A DNA stretch of 37,217 nt from Deltaproteobacteria bacterium (GCA_030262775.1 JAJSZP010000005.1:1-37217), one strand, 5' to 3'. Positions 24,079-33,550 are shown, numbered from the stretch's first letter. The notes: a model not told the origin generated them from the letters alone. Numbers and translations: made by a program.

Positions 24079-25638
24079 ATGACAAAAAAAAATAATAACA
24101 AAACCCTGATAAAAACCGTTTCATTAACCCCGCCCTCTTTACAAGATAATACCGCGGATGCTGAACGGCTGATCATGGCCATAAAGTCTCATCTTAGAAC
24201 AAATACTGTTGATATTGATCTTTATTTATTAAGGCAGCTTCCCGGTCTTCTCAGGAAGTGGAACTATAATGTCCGCTGTATCTTTTTAAAAGACCGAGCA
24301 AGATGGATTCTTACAGGTATTACCGATTCAACAGATACAGTTCCCATTGCAGGACTGGCTGTTGATTTAGGCACCACAACAGTGGTCCTGCGTATCATAG
24401 ACCTTTCAACAGATCAAATTCTTGCTGAACATACCTTTGACAACCCCCAGATAGCTGTCGGGCCTGATATATTGACCAGAATACATTACTCTGATCAGGA
24501 TGAGGGGCTGAAAAAAATAAACAGACTGATTATAGACGGCCTCAATCAAATGATTGAAAAATCGTGCGACTCATGCAACATCAAACCTGATAATATATAT
24601 GCTGTTTCTGTAGCAGGTAATACTGCTATGACTCATTTTTTCATGGGGCTCAATCCCTATTGGATAATACGAGAACCGTATATTCCTGTAGTAAACAAAC
24701 CCGGCCTTATTAAAGCAAAAGCATTGGGCATTAATGTTAACCCTCTTGCGAGAGTTATTATATTCCCAAATGTAGGCAGCTACTTTGGAGGGGACCTGAT
24801 AGCAGGTATTCTTTTCTCGGGTATTGATAAAAAAGAAGACGTATCCATTTTAGTGGACGTTGGGACAAATGCAGAGGTCTTGCTCGGCAATAAACATTGG
24901 CTTGTAGCATGCGCGGGCGCGGCAGGTCCTGCCCTCGAAGGAGGTGTGACCAAGATGGGAATGCTGGCCGGTCCCGGAGTTATTGATCGGATTACAATTG
25001 ATCCGGTCACTTTTAACATTAAAGCTCATACAATAGGAGATGAGCCACCTAAAGGAATATGCGGGTCGGGACTTATAGACCTTGCAGCCTGTCTCTTTCT
25101 TTATGGCATTATCGACATCGGCGGCAAGTTTGTGCCATTGATGTGCGGTAACAGGCTGAAAGATAAAGATGGCATGAAATATTATGTGGTAGTGCCTGCA
25201 AACGAATCAGGGACAGGATCTGACCTTATAATCAGCCAGGCTGATCTTGACAGCCTGATAAGATCTAAGGCAGCAATGTATACAATACTTGAAACAATTA
25301 CTTCTTCGGTAGGAATGTCGCTTAAGGATCTTTCTACATTTTATGTGGCAGGCACCTTTGGTTCTTATATCAATCCCAACTCGGCCATTTCTATCGGAAT
25401 GCTTCCCGACCTGCCGATTGACAGCTACAAAACCTTAGGCAACAGTTCATTAGGTGGAGCAACAATGGCAATTATATCAAATGATTGTCTAAATAAAATT
25501 GATAATATCAGAGACAGAATAACCTATCTTGAGTTAAACGTAAATCAGGAATTTATGAACAGATTCAGCGCCGCCAAGTTTCTACCTCATACGGATAACT
25601 CTCTTTTTCCTTCAGTTAAACCCAGAATAAGTGCCTGA
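24079..25638 (+). CDS. RACo-like ASKHA ATPase (DUF4445) lacking the ferredoxin domain
   Basis: 519 residues. Reductive activators of corrinoid proteins normally carry an N-terminal [2Fe-2S] domain, a linker and a C-terminal ASKHA ATPase of the DUF4445 family. Here the ATPase part is intact: GLAVDLGTTTVVLRIID at about 92-108, SVAGNTAMTHFFMGL, SILVDVGTNAEVLLG, CAGAAGPALEGG, GICGSGLIDL and FYVAGTFGSYINP. The first 90 residues (PSLQDNTADAERL....LRQLPGLLRKW) match the region after the ferredoxin domain; there is no Cys cluster ahead of it. So the protein should bind ATP and a corrinoid protein but needs an external electron donor, or has another role. No clear ribosome-binding site; four bases after the previous gene. 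CooC nearby supports a Wood-Ljungdahl context. Confidence 0.85.
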   Translation: MTKKNNNKTLIKTVSLTPPSLQDNTADAERLIMAIKSHLRTNTVDIDLYLLRQLPGLLRKWNYNVRCIFLKDRARWILTGITDSTDTVPIAGLAVDLGTTTVVLRIIDLSTDQILAEHTFDNPQIAVGPDILTRIHYSDQDEGLKKINRLIIDGLNQMIEKSCDSCNIKPDNIYAVSVAGNTAMTHFFMGLNPYWIIREPYIPVVNKPGLIKAKALGINVNPLARVIIFPNVGSYFGGDLIAGILFSGIDKKEDVSILVDVGTNAEVLLGNKHWLVACAGAAGPALEGGVTKMGMLAGPGVIDRITIDPVTFNIKAHTIGDEPPKGICGSGLIDLAACLFLYGIIDIGGKFVPLMCGNRLKDKDGMKYYVVVPANESGTGSDLIISQADLDSLIRSKAAMYTILETITSSVGMSLKDLSTFYVAGTFGSYINPNSAISIGMLPDLPIDSYKTLGNSSLGGATMAIISNDCLNKIDNIRDRITYLELNVNQEFMNRFSAAKFLPHTDNSLFPSVKPRISA

Positions 25639-25708
25639 GAGGAAGGCGTATTAGTTATACGTTGACGACTGATAACGCATTGAAATTATTTATCTGAAAG
25701 TCTATATC

Positions 25709-27055
25709 TCACTTTATTTTTTTATTAAGATAACTTTGTTTCACACCTATTGCTTCTGCTGTTTTAGAAATATTATTATTATTCTGTAAAAGTTTTCTTT
25801 GAATAAATGCCTTTTCAAAAGCTCTTTTAGCATCCTCTAAGTAATCTATCAGAAAAAACTCTTCTTCTAAAAATCTTGTCTTTTCCATAGTTACCGGCTT
25901 ATAAGCGTTCGGAATATCAGACACCTCTATAATATCGCCTTCCACCATTATTGTCAGCCTTTCAATGAGATTTTTCAGCTCTCTGACATTCCCTGGCCAT
26001 GAATAAGCACACAATAGCTCAATCGTTTCCTTTGTCATGGTTTTCTTTGTACTTCGATTCTGTTTAGCACATTCATCAAGAAATGTTTCAACGAGTAAAG
26101 GAATATCTTCAGAACGCTTCCTTAAGGGCGGCACTTCAACTGGTATGACATTCAGCCTGTAATAAAGATCTTCTCTAAAATTGCCCTTTTCAATCTCTTC
26201 CTCAAGATTCTTGTTGCTGGCAGCTATTACTCTTACATTCACGCTTAATATTCTGTCGCCTCCAACTCGCTGGAATTGCTGCTCCTGTAAAACACGAAGA
26301 ATTTTAGCCTGAGTTTTCAAGCTCATATCACCTATCTCATCCAGAAATATAGTGCCGTTGTTAGCTAATTCGAATTTGCCTCTTTTCTTTGAACCTGCTC
26401 CTGAAAAAGCGTTTTTCTCATGGCCGAAAAGCTCACTCTCTATTAATTCCTCAGGAATTGCTGCACAATTTACAGTTATAAGAGGATAATCAACTCGGGA
26501 ACTCAACTGATGTATGGTTCTAGCTACCAGTTCCTTTCCAGTACCATTCTCACCTGTTATCAGTATCCAGGTATCAGTGGGAGACAAAAGCGTTATCTGT
26601 TTTTTCAGTATCTCAGTTGGAGGACTATTGCCAGTTATTGAATGTTTTTCAATCGTCTTTTTGCGCAGATACCTGTTCTCTTCTTCAAGTCGTCTGAAAT
26701 TAAGTGCATTGTTAATTGTAACAATAACCTTATCTATGGAAAGCGGCTTTTCTATCAAGTCGTATGCTCCAAGCTTTGTTGCTTTTACGGCTGTTTCTAT
26801 TGTCCCGTGACCGGTTATAATTATAACCGGAATAGTTGGACAATTTCTCTTTATCTCTTTTAAGGTCTCAATACCATCAATGCCCGGCATCCATATATCA
26901 AGCAGAACAAGATCCGGAGATCCTTCTTCAACTATTTTTAATCCCTCATATCCATTTGAGGCCATTTTAATCTCAAATCCTTCATCAGCAAGCAGGCCGC
27001 TTAAAGATTGGAGTATATAAGGCTCGTCATCAACAATTAATATAGATGGAAACAT
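25709..27055 (-). CDS. ntrX: NtrX-type sigma-54 response regulator
   Basis: 448 residues: REC 1-120 (Asp53 in LLDIWMPG, Lys103), AAA+ about 140-375, short HTH at the end. Walker A GENGTGKE, Walker B FLDEIGD and FREDLYYRL arginine fingers are intact. The GAFTGA loop reads NAFSGA (215-220). Thr to Ser is conservative, but the first Gly to Asn is unusual, so sigma-54 contact may be altered. The HTH (NISKTAEAIGVKQSYLNKKIK) stops right after the recognition helix, shorter than in many relatives. It follows the NtrY-type kinase after 13 bases. In Proteobacteria NtrYX responds to nitrogen, redox or envelope conditions; the lpxC linkage here hints at the envelope. Confidence 0.9.
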   Translation of the reverse strand: MFPSILIVDDEPYILQSLSGLLADEGFEIKMASNGYEGLKIVEEGSPDLVLLDIWMPGIDGIETLKEIKRNCPTIPVIIITGHGTIETAVKATKLGAYDLIEKPLSIDKVIVTINNALNFRRLEEENRYLRKKTIEKHSITGNSPPTEILKKQITLLSPTDTWILITGENGTGKELVARTIHQLSSRVDYPLITVNCAAIPEELIESELFGHEKNAFSGAGSKKRGKFELANNGTIFLDEIGDMSLKTQAKILRVLQEQQFQRVGGDRILSVNVRVIAASNKNLEEEIEKGNFREDLYYRLNVIPVEVPPLRKRSEDIPLLVETFLDECAKQNRSTKKTMTKETIELLCAYSWPGNVRELKNLIERLTIMVEGDIIEVSDIPNAYKPVTMEKTRFLEEEFFLIDYLEDAKRAFEKAFIQRKLLQNNNNISKTAEAIGVKQSYLNKKIK

Positions 27056-27068
27056 TTGGCATAGCTCC

Positions 27069-29303
27069 TTAGGCTGGTAGTTCTATTACAATTTTAGCCC
27101 CCCTGGGCTGGTTATCTTGTATGCGTATCATGCCATTATGATCAGAAATTATCGTGCTGACAATTGTCAGGCCTAAACCCATTCCAGCTTTTTTTGTCGA
27201 AAAATAAGGCTCGAAAAGCCGTGTTTTATCTTCATTAGAAATACCTGCCCCATCATCAGCAACCTCTATTCTCACCAACTTTAATATAGGGTCATGAGTC
27301 AAAGTTATAAAGATATTGCCCTGTTTCTTAATTGAAACTATTGCATTGGCAACCAGATTAATCATAGCTTGCTTTATTTGCTGACGATCAAGATTAATGC
27401 GCGGGATCTTATCTGAAATTATAACTTTGAAATTAATATGTTGATGACCTTCTTTGTAAAGTGCTACGGTCTCTTCAATTATTGAAGGCAATTCACATGA
27501 TTCAGGATTTGCCGTCGGGAATCTTGCAAAAGCAGCAAACTCATTCACCAGATTTCGAATCATATCAACATGGTCAATTATCATCTTAGTGCATTCCTCA
27601 AAAATCGGTTCATTTATCTTTTCTGAATATTTCCGTTTAAGTCTTTGAGCTGAAAGCGTTATCGGAGTTAAAGGATTTTTTACTTCATGGGCAATCCTGC
27701 GAGCAACTTCACGCCACGCTATCATTCGCTGCGCTTTCTCCAGGTCCGTCAAATCATCAAAAACCATAACTATACCCATATGGTTTTCAGAATCATCTTT
27801 GAGTTCATTAACATGCATCATAAAACTCCGTGGTCTTCCATCTATTGTAAGCCTTAAAGGAAGTTCAACATGGTCTTCCCGAGAAAGGCTAAGATTTTCC
27901 ATTAGCTCCACTGCGAAGTTAACATACTGTTTCGTTAACAGCTTTTTATAGCTTTTGTTTAATATGTCCTCAGAGTTAAGATTCAGCATCTTTTCGGCCG
28001 ACTTGTTAATTGTGGTAACAAATCCATTGGCTCCCAGAGTTATTACACCAGCAGAAACATTCTTTAAGACGATTTCCATATACTGCCGTCTTTCTTCGAT
28101 CTCCATATTCTGCTCACTAAGCATGCGTGCGGAAAGTTCCAGTTGTTCCCTGCTAATCCTGAGATCCCTGGTCATTTTATTAAATGAATCAACCAGACTT
28201 CCAATTTCATCATCTGCCACAGCACCTATGCTTACCCTTAAATCCCCCTCCGCAACCCTTCGGGTACCTTCAGCAAGTTCCATAATTGGTATTGTAATTG
28301 TCTTCGCCAAATAAAAACCAAACCATACTGCACAAAAAACAACAAGCAACGCCACTATTGAAAGATTTATATAATAGGTAACCTGAATAGGTCCTTTTAA
28401 TAATTTTATCTGCTGGTATTCCTCGAAACCTCTTGAAATAGAAGCCATATTTTCTGAAAGATCCGAAGGAATAAAAATATTCAATACAACAAATGCCTCA
28501 GCATCTTTATGTTTGACTCCAAAAGGAACAGTCCCGATAGTTCTTATTAACTCCCCCGTATTAATGTTTTCAAAAACTGATATTACTTTTTTTGACTCAA
28601 AGTCTTTCTGGAGGTTATCTGCTGAAACAAGACTAAGAGGTTCATCCTCTATTCGCTGAACTACGGCAAATGTAGTACGTTCTGCATTTATGTTATAAAC
28701 TTCTACAGCATGAAAATTGAATGCCCGCTGGACTACCTGGATATAATGGGAAAGAGAAGTTCTGTTTTTAGGATCTAAAAATTGCTTAGCCTTAATCTGA
28801 TATGATATTTTTTCCATGAAAAACTGATTATTTTCCTCTGCACGTTTATAAACACTTCTTCCAACAAGCAGTGAATTTTCAAGAGCCTGCTCGACAGGTA
28901 CGTCAAACCAAAACTCAATGCTGGTTGTAATAAAATTGATCGAAAAGAAAAACAAAACAATGGTCGGCAGAAGTGTAAGGGCTATAAATGCAACAACAAG
29001 CCTCGTGCGAAGCTTTGCTCCCATGACTTTACGTTTTCTATCATAAAGAAGCTTTACCAGATTCCTGAATACAAGAAATATCAATAAGATAAGCAAAAGC
29101 AGATTAATATTGATCAGAATGAACATCAGGATCGTGTTGGAAATTGGGATATCAGCTCCAAAATGAACAATTCTGCTTTCAGCAAAAGTCAAAATTGCAA
29201 CAATGGCAATTATGACAACAATCAAAAGGCCTTCTCTTTTACGCCTTTTTCGTTCATCTTCTGAAATAAAGGAGTTGGGCTTTTTAAATCTGTTCTTCCT
29301 CAT
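27069..29303 (-). CDS. ntrY: NtrY-type membrane histidine kinase
   Basis: About 744 residues from the ATG at 29303; a TTG start 66 bases upstream would overlap the previous gene and is less likely. No strong ribosome-binding site is seen for either. Three helices near the N-terminus (LLIVVIIAIVAILTF, TILMFILININLLLLILLIFLVF, LVVAFIALTLLPTIVLFFF), a periplasmic sensor of about 200 residues, a fourth helix (IVALLVVFCAVWFGFYLA), HAMP, PAS, DHp with RIAHEVKNPLTPITLSAQRLKRKY, and HATPase ending GMGLGLTIVSTIISDHNG. The EVKNPLTPI box is characteristic of NtrY. The cognate regulator gene follows directly. DUF4390 and lpxC genes precede it, a conserved deltaproteobacterial arrangement. Confidence 0.92.
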   Translation of the reverse strand: MRKNRFKKPNSFISEDERKRRKREGLLIVVIIAIVAILTFAESRIVHFGADIPISNTILMFILININLLLLILLIFLVFRNLVKLLYDRKRKVMGAKLRTRLVVAFIALTLLPTIVLFFFSINFITTSIEFWFDVPVEQALENSLLVGRSVYKRAEENNQFFMEKISYQIKAKQFLDPKNRTSLSHYIQVVQRAFNFHAVEVYNINAERTTFAVVQRIEDEPLSLVSADNLQKDFESKKVISVFENINTGELIRTIGTVPFGVKHKDAEAFVVLNIFIPSDLSENMASISRGFEEYQQIKLLKGPIQVTYYINLSIVALLVVFCAVWFGFYLAKTITIPIMELAEGTRRVAEGDLRVSIGAVADDEIGSLVDSFNKMTRDLRISREQLELSARMLSEQNMEIEERRQYMEIVLKNVSAGVITLGANGFVTTINKSAEKMLNLNSEDILNKSYKKLLTKQYVNFAVELMENLSLSREDHVELPLRLTIDGRPRSFMMHVNELKDDSENHMGIVMVFDDLTDLEKAQRMIAWREVARRIAHEVKNPLTPITLSAQRLKRKYSEKINEPIFEECTKMIIDHVDMIRNLVNEFAAFARFPTANPESCELPSIIEETVALYKEGHQHINFKVIISDKIPRINLDRQQIKQAMINLVANAIVSIKKQGNIFITLTHDPILKLVRIEVADDGAGISNEDKTRLFEPYFSTKKAGMGLGLTIVSTIISDHNGMIRIQDNQPRGAKIVIELPA

Positions 29304-29331
29304 AATAATTGTGGAAAAAATTGTGTTTATT

Positions 29332-29895
29332 CTAGTAGATAAAATCTGTTGTATGCCAATCGGTTTCAAAGTCCTTTAGTGAAACATAATGCGGATAAAA
29401 AGGAAGAGTAAGTTTGCCAAGTTCGGCTTTAGCTCTAATTTGATATTTCTCGCCTTTTTTCAGCCTGCCAAGCGAAACAATTTTTAAGCCATCAACTTGT
29501 GCCATAAATTTTTGGGCTTCTTCAAAAAAATTTGTTACAAAATGCGCTCCACTTCCTGATGAACGTGTTACAATAAATTCTTTTTTTAAATTATCATATT
29601 TAATTGTATGAGTTGTAGTTATTTCGACTATTTTATTATCAAACCAAAAAGTATTAACCTGGTAAAGAGTAGTAATAAATCTAAGAGTCATCGGTATTCC
29701 ACTCAAGAGAGCCTTTTTTGTCTCCTTGCTGAAAGCCTCCTCAACATTTAGATAAAGAAGAAGATCGTCACGGGTATTTGTTACTGTCATATTGGCCAGC
29801 CTAGCATTCTGCTCCTTAGCAAAAACCAAATTTTGCAACATGAAAATTATAGCAATGAAAACAATCCAGACTTTGAGATTAATTAATGCAAGCAT
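29332..29895 (-). CDS. DUF4390 exported protein preceding ntrY
   Basis: 187 residues. The N-terminus has a hydrophobic signal-like segment (about 6-26, ending LVFAKEQ), so it is probably periplasmic or membrane-anchored. The body contains the DUF4390 patterns NVEEAFSKETKKALLSGIPMTLRF, HTIKYDNLKKEF and AKAELGKLTLPFYPHYVS. No enzymatic residues are evident and function is unknown. It is regularly found just upstream of ntrY, and the stop lies 28 bases before the ntrY start. A role as periplasmic partner of the sensor is plausible but unproven. Confidence 0.85.
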   Translation of the reverse strand: MLALINLKVWIVFIAIIFMLQNLVFAKEQNARLANMTVTNTRDDLLLYLNVEEAFSKETKKALLSGIPMTLRFITTLYQVNTFWFDNKIVEITTTHTIKYDNLKKEFIVTRSSGSGAHFVTNFFEEAQKFMAQVDGLKIVSLGRLKKGEKYQIRAKAELGKLTLPFYPHYVSLKDFETDWHTTDFIY

Positions 29896-29995
29896 ATATG
29901 TAACTACTCAGGTTTACGGTTGGTTGTATGGGACCGTGAAGCAATTAGTTACGATATAGGACACACAATTAAATGGCAAGTGATTTTGGTTGAAG

Positions 29996-30880
29996 TTAAA
30001 GTTGAGGCAATTCATTAATATCATGGATTATGCGTGTTACCCATGACTTCTTGTTTTCGAAGAATTTTTTCAGAAAAGCGTGGTTAAAGGAATGACCGGA
30101 TTTGTTTAATATAACATGGCCTAAAATCGGCATACCGAGAAGAGAAAAATCGCCAATGCTGTCAAGAATTTTATGCCTTACTAACTCATCCGGAAAGCGC
30201 AAACCATCTTTGTTTAATATGTCTTTCTCGTCAAGTACTATGACATTATCCAACGAACCTCCACGCGCAAGGCCATACTTTTTTAAATATTCAATTTCTT
30301 GAAGAAAACCAAAAGTTCTGGCTCTGCATATTTCTTTTTCAAAAACTTGATCTGACATATCTATGGAATATGATTGTTCTCCTATTAGCGGATGATCATA
30401 ATATATTGTACATGTAATTTTAAATTTTGATGCCGGATACACACCAACGAATTTTTCGTCTTCTTCAAGTTCAATGGGCTCCTTTACAACAAAAAAATAT
30501 CTTGGGCCAAGCTGTTCCTCTATCCCAGCGGCTTTTATATGTAAAATAAAAGGGCCGGCACTTCCATCCATTATTGGGATCTCATAGGCATCAAGTTCAA
30601 CAATTGCATTATCAATTGAAAAGCCGGCAAAAGTGGCCATAAGATGCTCTATTGTTGAAACAATAAAACCATCATAACCTATTACCGTTGCAAGACTTGT
30701 ATCCACAACCATATTAAAATACGCTGAAACGCTTGGTTTATCAGGAAGATCAGTTCTCACAAATTTAATTCCATGATTAACAGGTGCCGGCTTAATTGTT
30801 AGATTAACTTTTTTTCCTGAGTGTACACCCACACCTGAAAAACTGACTGGTTTTGAAATAGTTCTTTGTCGAAAATGCAT
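29996..30880 (-). CDS. lpxC: UDP-3-O-acyl-N-acetylglucosamine deacetylase
   Basis: 294 residues from ATG 30880. The first committed step of lipid A synthesis, cytosolic and zinc-dependent. Zinc ligands His79 (STIEHLMATF), His236 and Asp240 (RHKILDSIGD) and catalytic His263 (SGHSFNH) are all present at near-identical numbering to E. coli LpxC, together with the MDGSAGPF motif. Its presence shows a Gram-negative outer membrane. GGGGAG lies about 14 bases before the ATG, so the start is a little uncertain (a TTG codon directly precedes). It begins the minus-strand block that continues with DUF4390, ntrY and ntrX; the 100-base gap to the DUF4390 gene may hold a secondary promoter. Confidence 0.96.
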   Translation of the reverse strand: MHFRQRTISKPVSFSGVGVHSGKKVNLTIKPAPVNHGIKFVRTDLPDKPSVSAYFNMVVDTSLATVIGYDGFIVSTIEHLMATFAGFSIDNAIVELDAYEIPIMDGSAGPFILHIKAAGIEEQLGPRYFFVVKEPIELEEDEKFVGVYPASKFKITCTIYYDHPLIGEQSYSIDMSDQVFEKEICRARTFGFLQEIEYLKKYGLARGGSLDNVIVLDEKDILNKDGLRFPDELVRHKILDSIGDFSLLGMPILGHVILNKSGHSFNHAFLKKFFENKKSWVTRIIHDINELPQL

Positions 30881-31076
30881 CAATTATAGTTTGTCTCCCC
30901 AAAATACAGTTCGAATTTCTTGAAAATAATTCATTTGTATCACTCAAATTTATTCATTAATACATCTTTTTATATCATCTTGACAATAAAATAATAAAAT
31001 GATTGTTCTATATAACACTATTCGTTATTATTAATAAGTTTGGAACCTAACCTGTTTATTTTTATAGGGGGAACGA

Positions 31077-32612
31077 TTGCTTGCAAAAGTTTTAAGCAGT
31101 GCTGTTATAGGGATAGATGCATACCTGATTGAAGTTGAGGTTGATATAATGCCAGGTCTCCCTACTTTTACCACTGTTGGACTTCCTGAGGCTTCTGTAA
31201 AAGAAAGCAAAGAGAGGGTTAAATCCGCTATTAACAATTCAGGCTTCATTTTTCCTGATGACAGGATAACCGTCAATTTAGCCCCTGCAAATATTAAAAA
31301 GGAAGGGACAGGCTTTGATTTGCCAATAGCATTAGGTATATTAACCGCAACTAACATTATTCCCCAGGACGTTAGTTCCAACTACCTCATTTTAGGCGAA
31401 CTCTCATTGGATGGTCGTATTAAATCTGTAAAAGGCTCACTTCCCATGGCTATAGCTGCAAAAATAGCAAACTATGAAGGGATAATTGTTCCTTACGATA
31501 ATGGCAGAGAAGCCTCTGTAGTAAAAGGGATCTCGGTTTATCCCGTAAAAACTCTATCTCAGGTAATAAATTTTTTTCGTGGATTCTCTCAAATTCCAGC
31601 CAAAGTAACAGATATTTCTGCTATATTTGACAGAAACAATAAATTTGATGTGGATTTTTCCGAAGTAAAGGGCCAGGAACATGTAAAAAGGGCTTTGGAG
31701 GTTGCAGCGGCAGGCGGCCACAACCTTATCATGATCGGGCCTCCAGGAGCAGGCAAGACCATGCTGGCAAAACGCCTTGCCAGCATACTGCCTCCAATAA
31801 CATTTGACGAATCCATTGAAACCACAAAAATATTCTCTGTAGTTGGAATGCTTGCAAAAGGCCAGGCACTTATTACAAAAAGGCCTTTCAGGTCCCCTCA
31901 TCATACAGTATCAGATGCAGGTTTAATAGGCGGCGGTCGGGTTCCAAGGCCGGGAGAGGTCAGTATGGCTCACAATGGAGTGCTTTTTCTGGATGAACTC
32001 TCGGAATTTAAAAAGCATGTATTAGAAGTTCTTCGACAGCCTTTAGAAGATCAAACAGTAACTATTTCCCGCGCTTCTTCAACTATTACCTATCCTTCAA
32101 GTTTTATGCTGGTTGCTGCAATGAACCCATGCCCGTGCGGCTATTTTTCTGATCCCAAGCATGAGTGCAAGTGTTCGTATCAGCAGATCCACAGGTATAG
32201 ATCAAAAATCTCGGGTCCTCTTATGGACAGGATAGATATTCATGTGGAAGTTCCTGCCGTACCATACAGGGATCTTATGGAAAAATTCAATTCAGAGTCA
32301 TCTAAAAATATCAGGAACCGGGTTTCAGCAGCACGCGAACTTCAGTCTCAAAGATTTGCAAAATCAAAAATATACTGCAACGCTCAAATGAACTCTCGCC
32401 ATATAAAAAAATATTGTAAAATCGATAATGCATCTTGCAGCCTCCTGGAATCAGCCATAGATAAACTTGGCCTTTCCGCTCGAGCGTACAAACGCATATT
32501 TAAAATTGCCAGAACTATTGCGGATCTTGAAACCGAAAACCATATAAAGATTGACCACATCTCAGAGGCAATTCAATACAGGAGTCTGGACAGAAGTAAA
32601 CACCTGACGTAA
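31077..32612 (+). CDS. comM: YifB/ComM-type Mg-chelatase-like AAA ATPase
   Basis: 511 residues: N-terminal ribosomal-S5-fold/Lon-like domain (about 1-170), AAA ATPase with Walker [14 protein letters not shown] and Walker B VLFLDEL, and a C-terminal helical domain with CPCGYF and KHECKCS Cys motifs and [19 protein letters not shown]. ComM is a helicase that promotes branch migration during natural transformation and is present in many bacteria of unknown competence. The start is TTG at 31077, supported by AGGGGGA just upstream and by the conserved N-terminus [22 protein letters not shown]. Divergent from lpxC across about 200 bases. A weak hairpin follows the gene. Confidence 0.94.
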   Translation: MLAKVLSSAVIGIDAYLIEVEVDIMPGLPTFTTVGLPEASVKESKERVKSAINNSGFIFPDDRITVNLAPANIKKEGTGFDLPIALGILTATNIIPQDVSSNYLILGELSLDGRIKSVKGSLPMAIAAKIANYEGIIVPYDNGREASVVKGISVYPVKTLSQVINFFRGFSQIPAKVTDISAIFDRNNKFDVDFSEVKGQEHVKRALEVAAAGGHNLIMIGPPGAGKTMLAKRLASILPPITFDESIETTKIFSVVGMLAKGQALITKRPFRSPHHTVSDAGLIGGGRVPRPGEVSMAHNGVLFLDELSEFKKHVLEVLRQPLEDQTVTISRASSTITYPSSFMLVAAMNPCPCGYFSDPKHECKCSYQQIHRYRSKISGPLMDRIDIHVEVPAVPYRDLMEKFNSESSKNIRNRVSAARELQSQRFAKSKIYCNAQMNSRHIKKYCKIDNASCSLLESAIDKLGLSARAYKRIFKIARTIADLETENHIKIDHISEAIQYRSLDRSKHLT

Positions 32613-32664
32613 TGGTTCACGGTTTACAGTTTTTTTAATGAAGTATGCAACGACTGAAGCATTT

Positions 32665-32684
32665 TAACCGTAAACGGTTATTTT
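32665..32684 (+). terminator. Possible terminator of comM
   Basis: TAACCGT-AA-ACGGTTA forms a perfect 7-bp stem and is followed by TTTTATT. The stem is short, so it is probably a modest terminator. Confidence 0.5.
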
Positions 32685-32704
32685 ATTGACTCTCATTATT
32701 TACT

Positions 32705-32771
32705 TGAGTTTTCAAAAAATAGTTTAATGCCAATATTTCCAATTTAGGAAAAACTGTTTTTCGAAAACTCA
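32705..32771. repeat. Inverted repeat in the cold-shock gene leader region
   Basis: TGAGTTTTC (32705-32713) pairs exactly with GAAAACTCA (32763-32771), and pairing extends inward with a few mismatches through AAAAAATAGTTT / AAACTGTTTTT. It may be a small dispersed element or a structured part of the leader. Confidence 0.5.
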
Positions 32772-32918
32772 GGTATTTAGTTAGAGATCGTTTGATATTA
32801 TTCAGAAGTTATGACATTAATAAAACATTACAAGTTGGAGATGAATGAATTTGATTTCCGGGTTATGCTTTTTTATAATGAAGTAATATTTTAATGATAT
32901 TTAAGAGGTAGATTGTAT

Positions 32919-33122
32919 ATGAAAGAAGGAACGGTTAAATGGTATAGTGAAAAAAAAGGCTATGGTTTTATTGAAACCGAAAACGATGGGGAAATTTTTA
33001 TGCACAGCAGCGGCATCAAAGACCATGGCTTTTTTGTGTTGCAAAAATCCGACAGAGTAACATTTGAGATAAAGCAAACACGTCACGGGCAACAGGCAGA
33101 CAATGTTAGAATAGTAAAGTAA
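32919..33122 (+). CDS. Cold-shock domain protein (CspA family)
   Basis: 67 residues, a single cold-shock domain: EGTVKWYSEKKGYGFIE (RNP1 KGYGFIE intact) and EIFMHSSGI at RNP2, where the usual VFVHFSAI has lost its second Phe to Ser and a Val to Met. The protein should still bind single-stranded nucleic acid through RNP1, perhaps more weakly. ATG at 32919 has AAGAGGT nine bases upstream; an in-frame TTG two codons earlier overlaps nothing useful. A decayed second copy follows 165 bases downstream. Confidence 0.93.
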   Translation: MKEGTVKWYSEKKGYGFIETENDGEIFMHSSGIKDHGFFVLQKSDRVTFEIKQTRHGQQADNVRIVK

Positions 33123-33287
33123 GTTCTTTGGAAAAAACCAAAGATCCTGATGTAGTTTCAAATTGATTTATTTTTATAAACTCGTCGTTGATGGCGTATC
33201 GGTTTTGTTCTTAGGGGAAGATCTATTCGTCAAGGTGGTAACAACCTGAAGTCAGGAACCATTATTTTTTTAAAGTAGATTGTCACT

Positions 33288-33490
33288 ATGGCTGATAGTA
33301 TCATAAAATGGCTTAACGATCAAAAAGGTTTTGGGTTCATTGAACAGGAAAATGATTCTGATGCATTAGCTCATCATTCAGGAATCAACACATCTGGGTT
33401 TAAATCCCTTAATTAGGGTGGATTGAGTTAGATTTGACATTGAGCAAGGGCAAAAAAGGCCCTGCCGCTATAAATGTAACTGTAGTTTAA
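33288..33490 (+). pseudogene. Decayed second cold-shock gene
   Basis: From ATG 33288 the frame reads MADSIIKWLNDQKGFGFIEQ and on through HHSGINTSGFKSLN to a TAG at 33414. Beyond it, after frame changes, come FDIEQGQK and then KGPAAINVTVV ending at TAA 33490, which are the expected end of a CspA-type protein. So the gene carries a nonsense change and at least one frameshift, the latter near an A6 run. The bases before its start (GTAGATTGT) are the same as before the intact csp, showing a tandem duplication. The conserved RNP2 is also damaged (ALAHHSGI). Confidence 0.85.
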
Positions 33491-33506
33491 CAAAATATTT
33501 TATAAC

Positions 33507-33550
33507 AAAAAAGGGTACTTTGTCAAATTAGAGCAGAGTGCCTTTTTTTT
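33507..33550. terminator. Bidirectional terminator between the csp copies and pgi
   Basis: AAAAAAGGGTACTTTG and CAGAGTGCCTTTTTT pair with one bulge and two G-T pairs, and the right arm continues into a T8 run. A T run also follows on the minus strand, so it can serve both csp and the convergent pgi. Confidence 0.75.

Larger units (their letters stand above)
32613..32918. other. Non-coding region upstream of the cold-shock gene
   Basis: About 300 AT-rich bases. It holds a weak terminator for comM (32665-32684) and an imperfect inverted repeat (32705-32771). No gene seen. A long leader before csp is common because cold-shock mRNAs have structured 5' ends, but I see no specific cold-box match. 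Confidence 0.4.

Noticed and set aside
30980-30985. Perfect TTGACA upstream of comM
   Set aside because: No acceptable -10 box at 16-18 bases; the nearest TATA-like sequence is 25 bases away.
32901-33161. 86-codon frame opposite the cold-shock gene
   Set aside because: It is antisense to a clear CspA-family gene and has no family resemblance.
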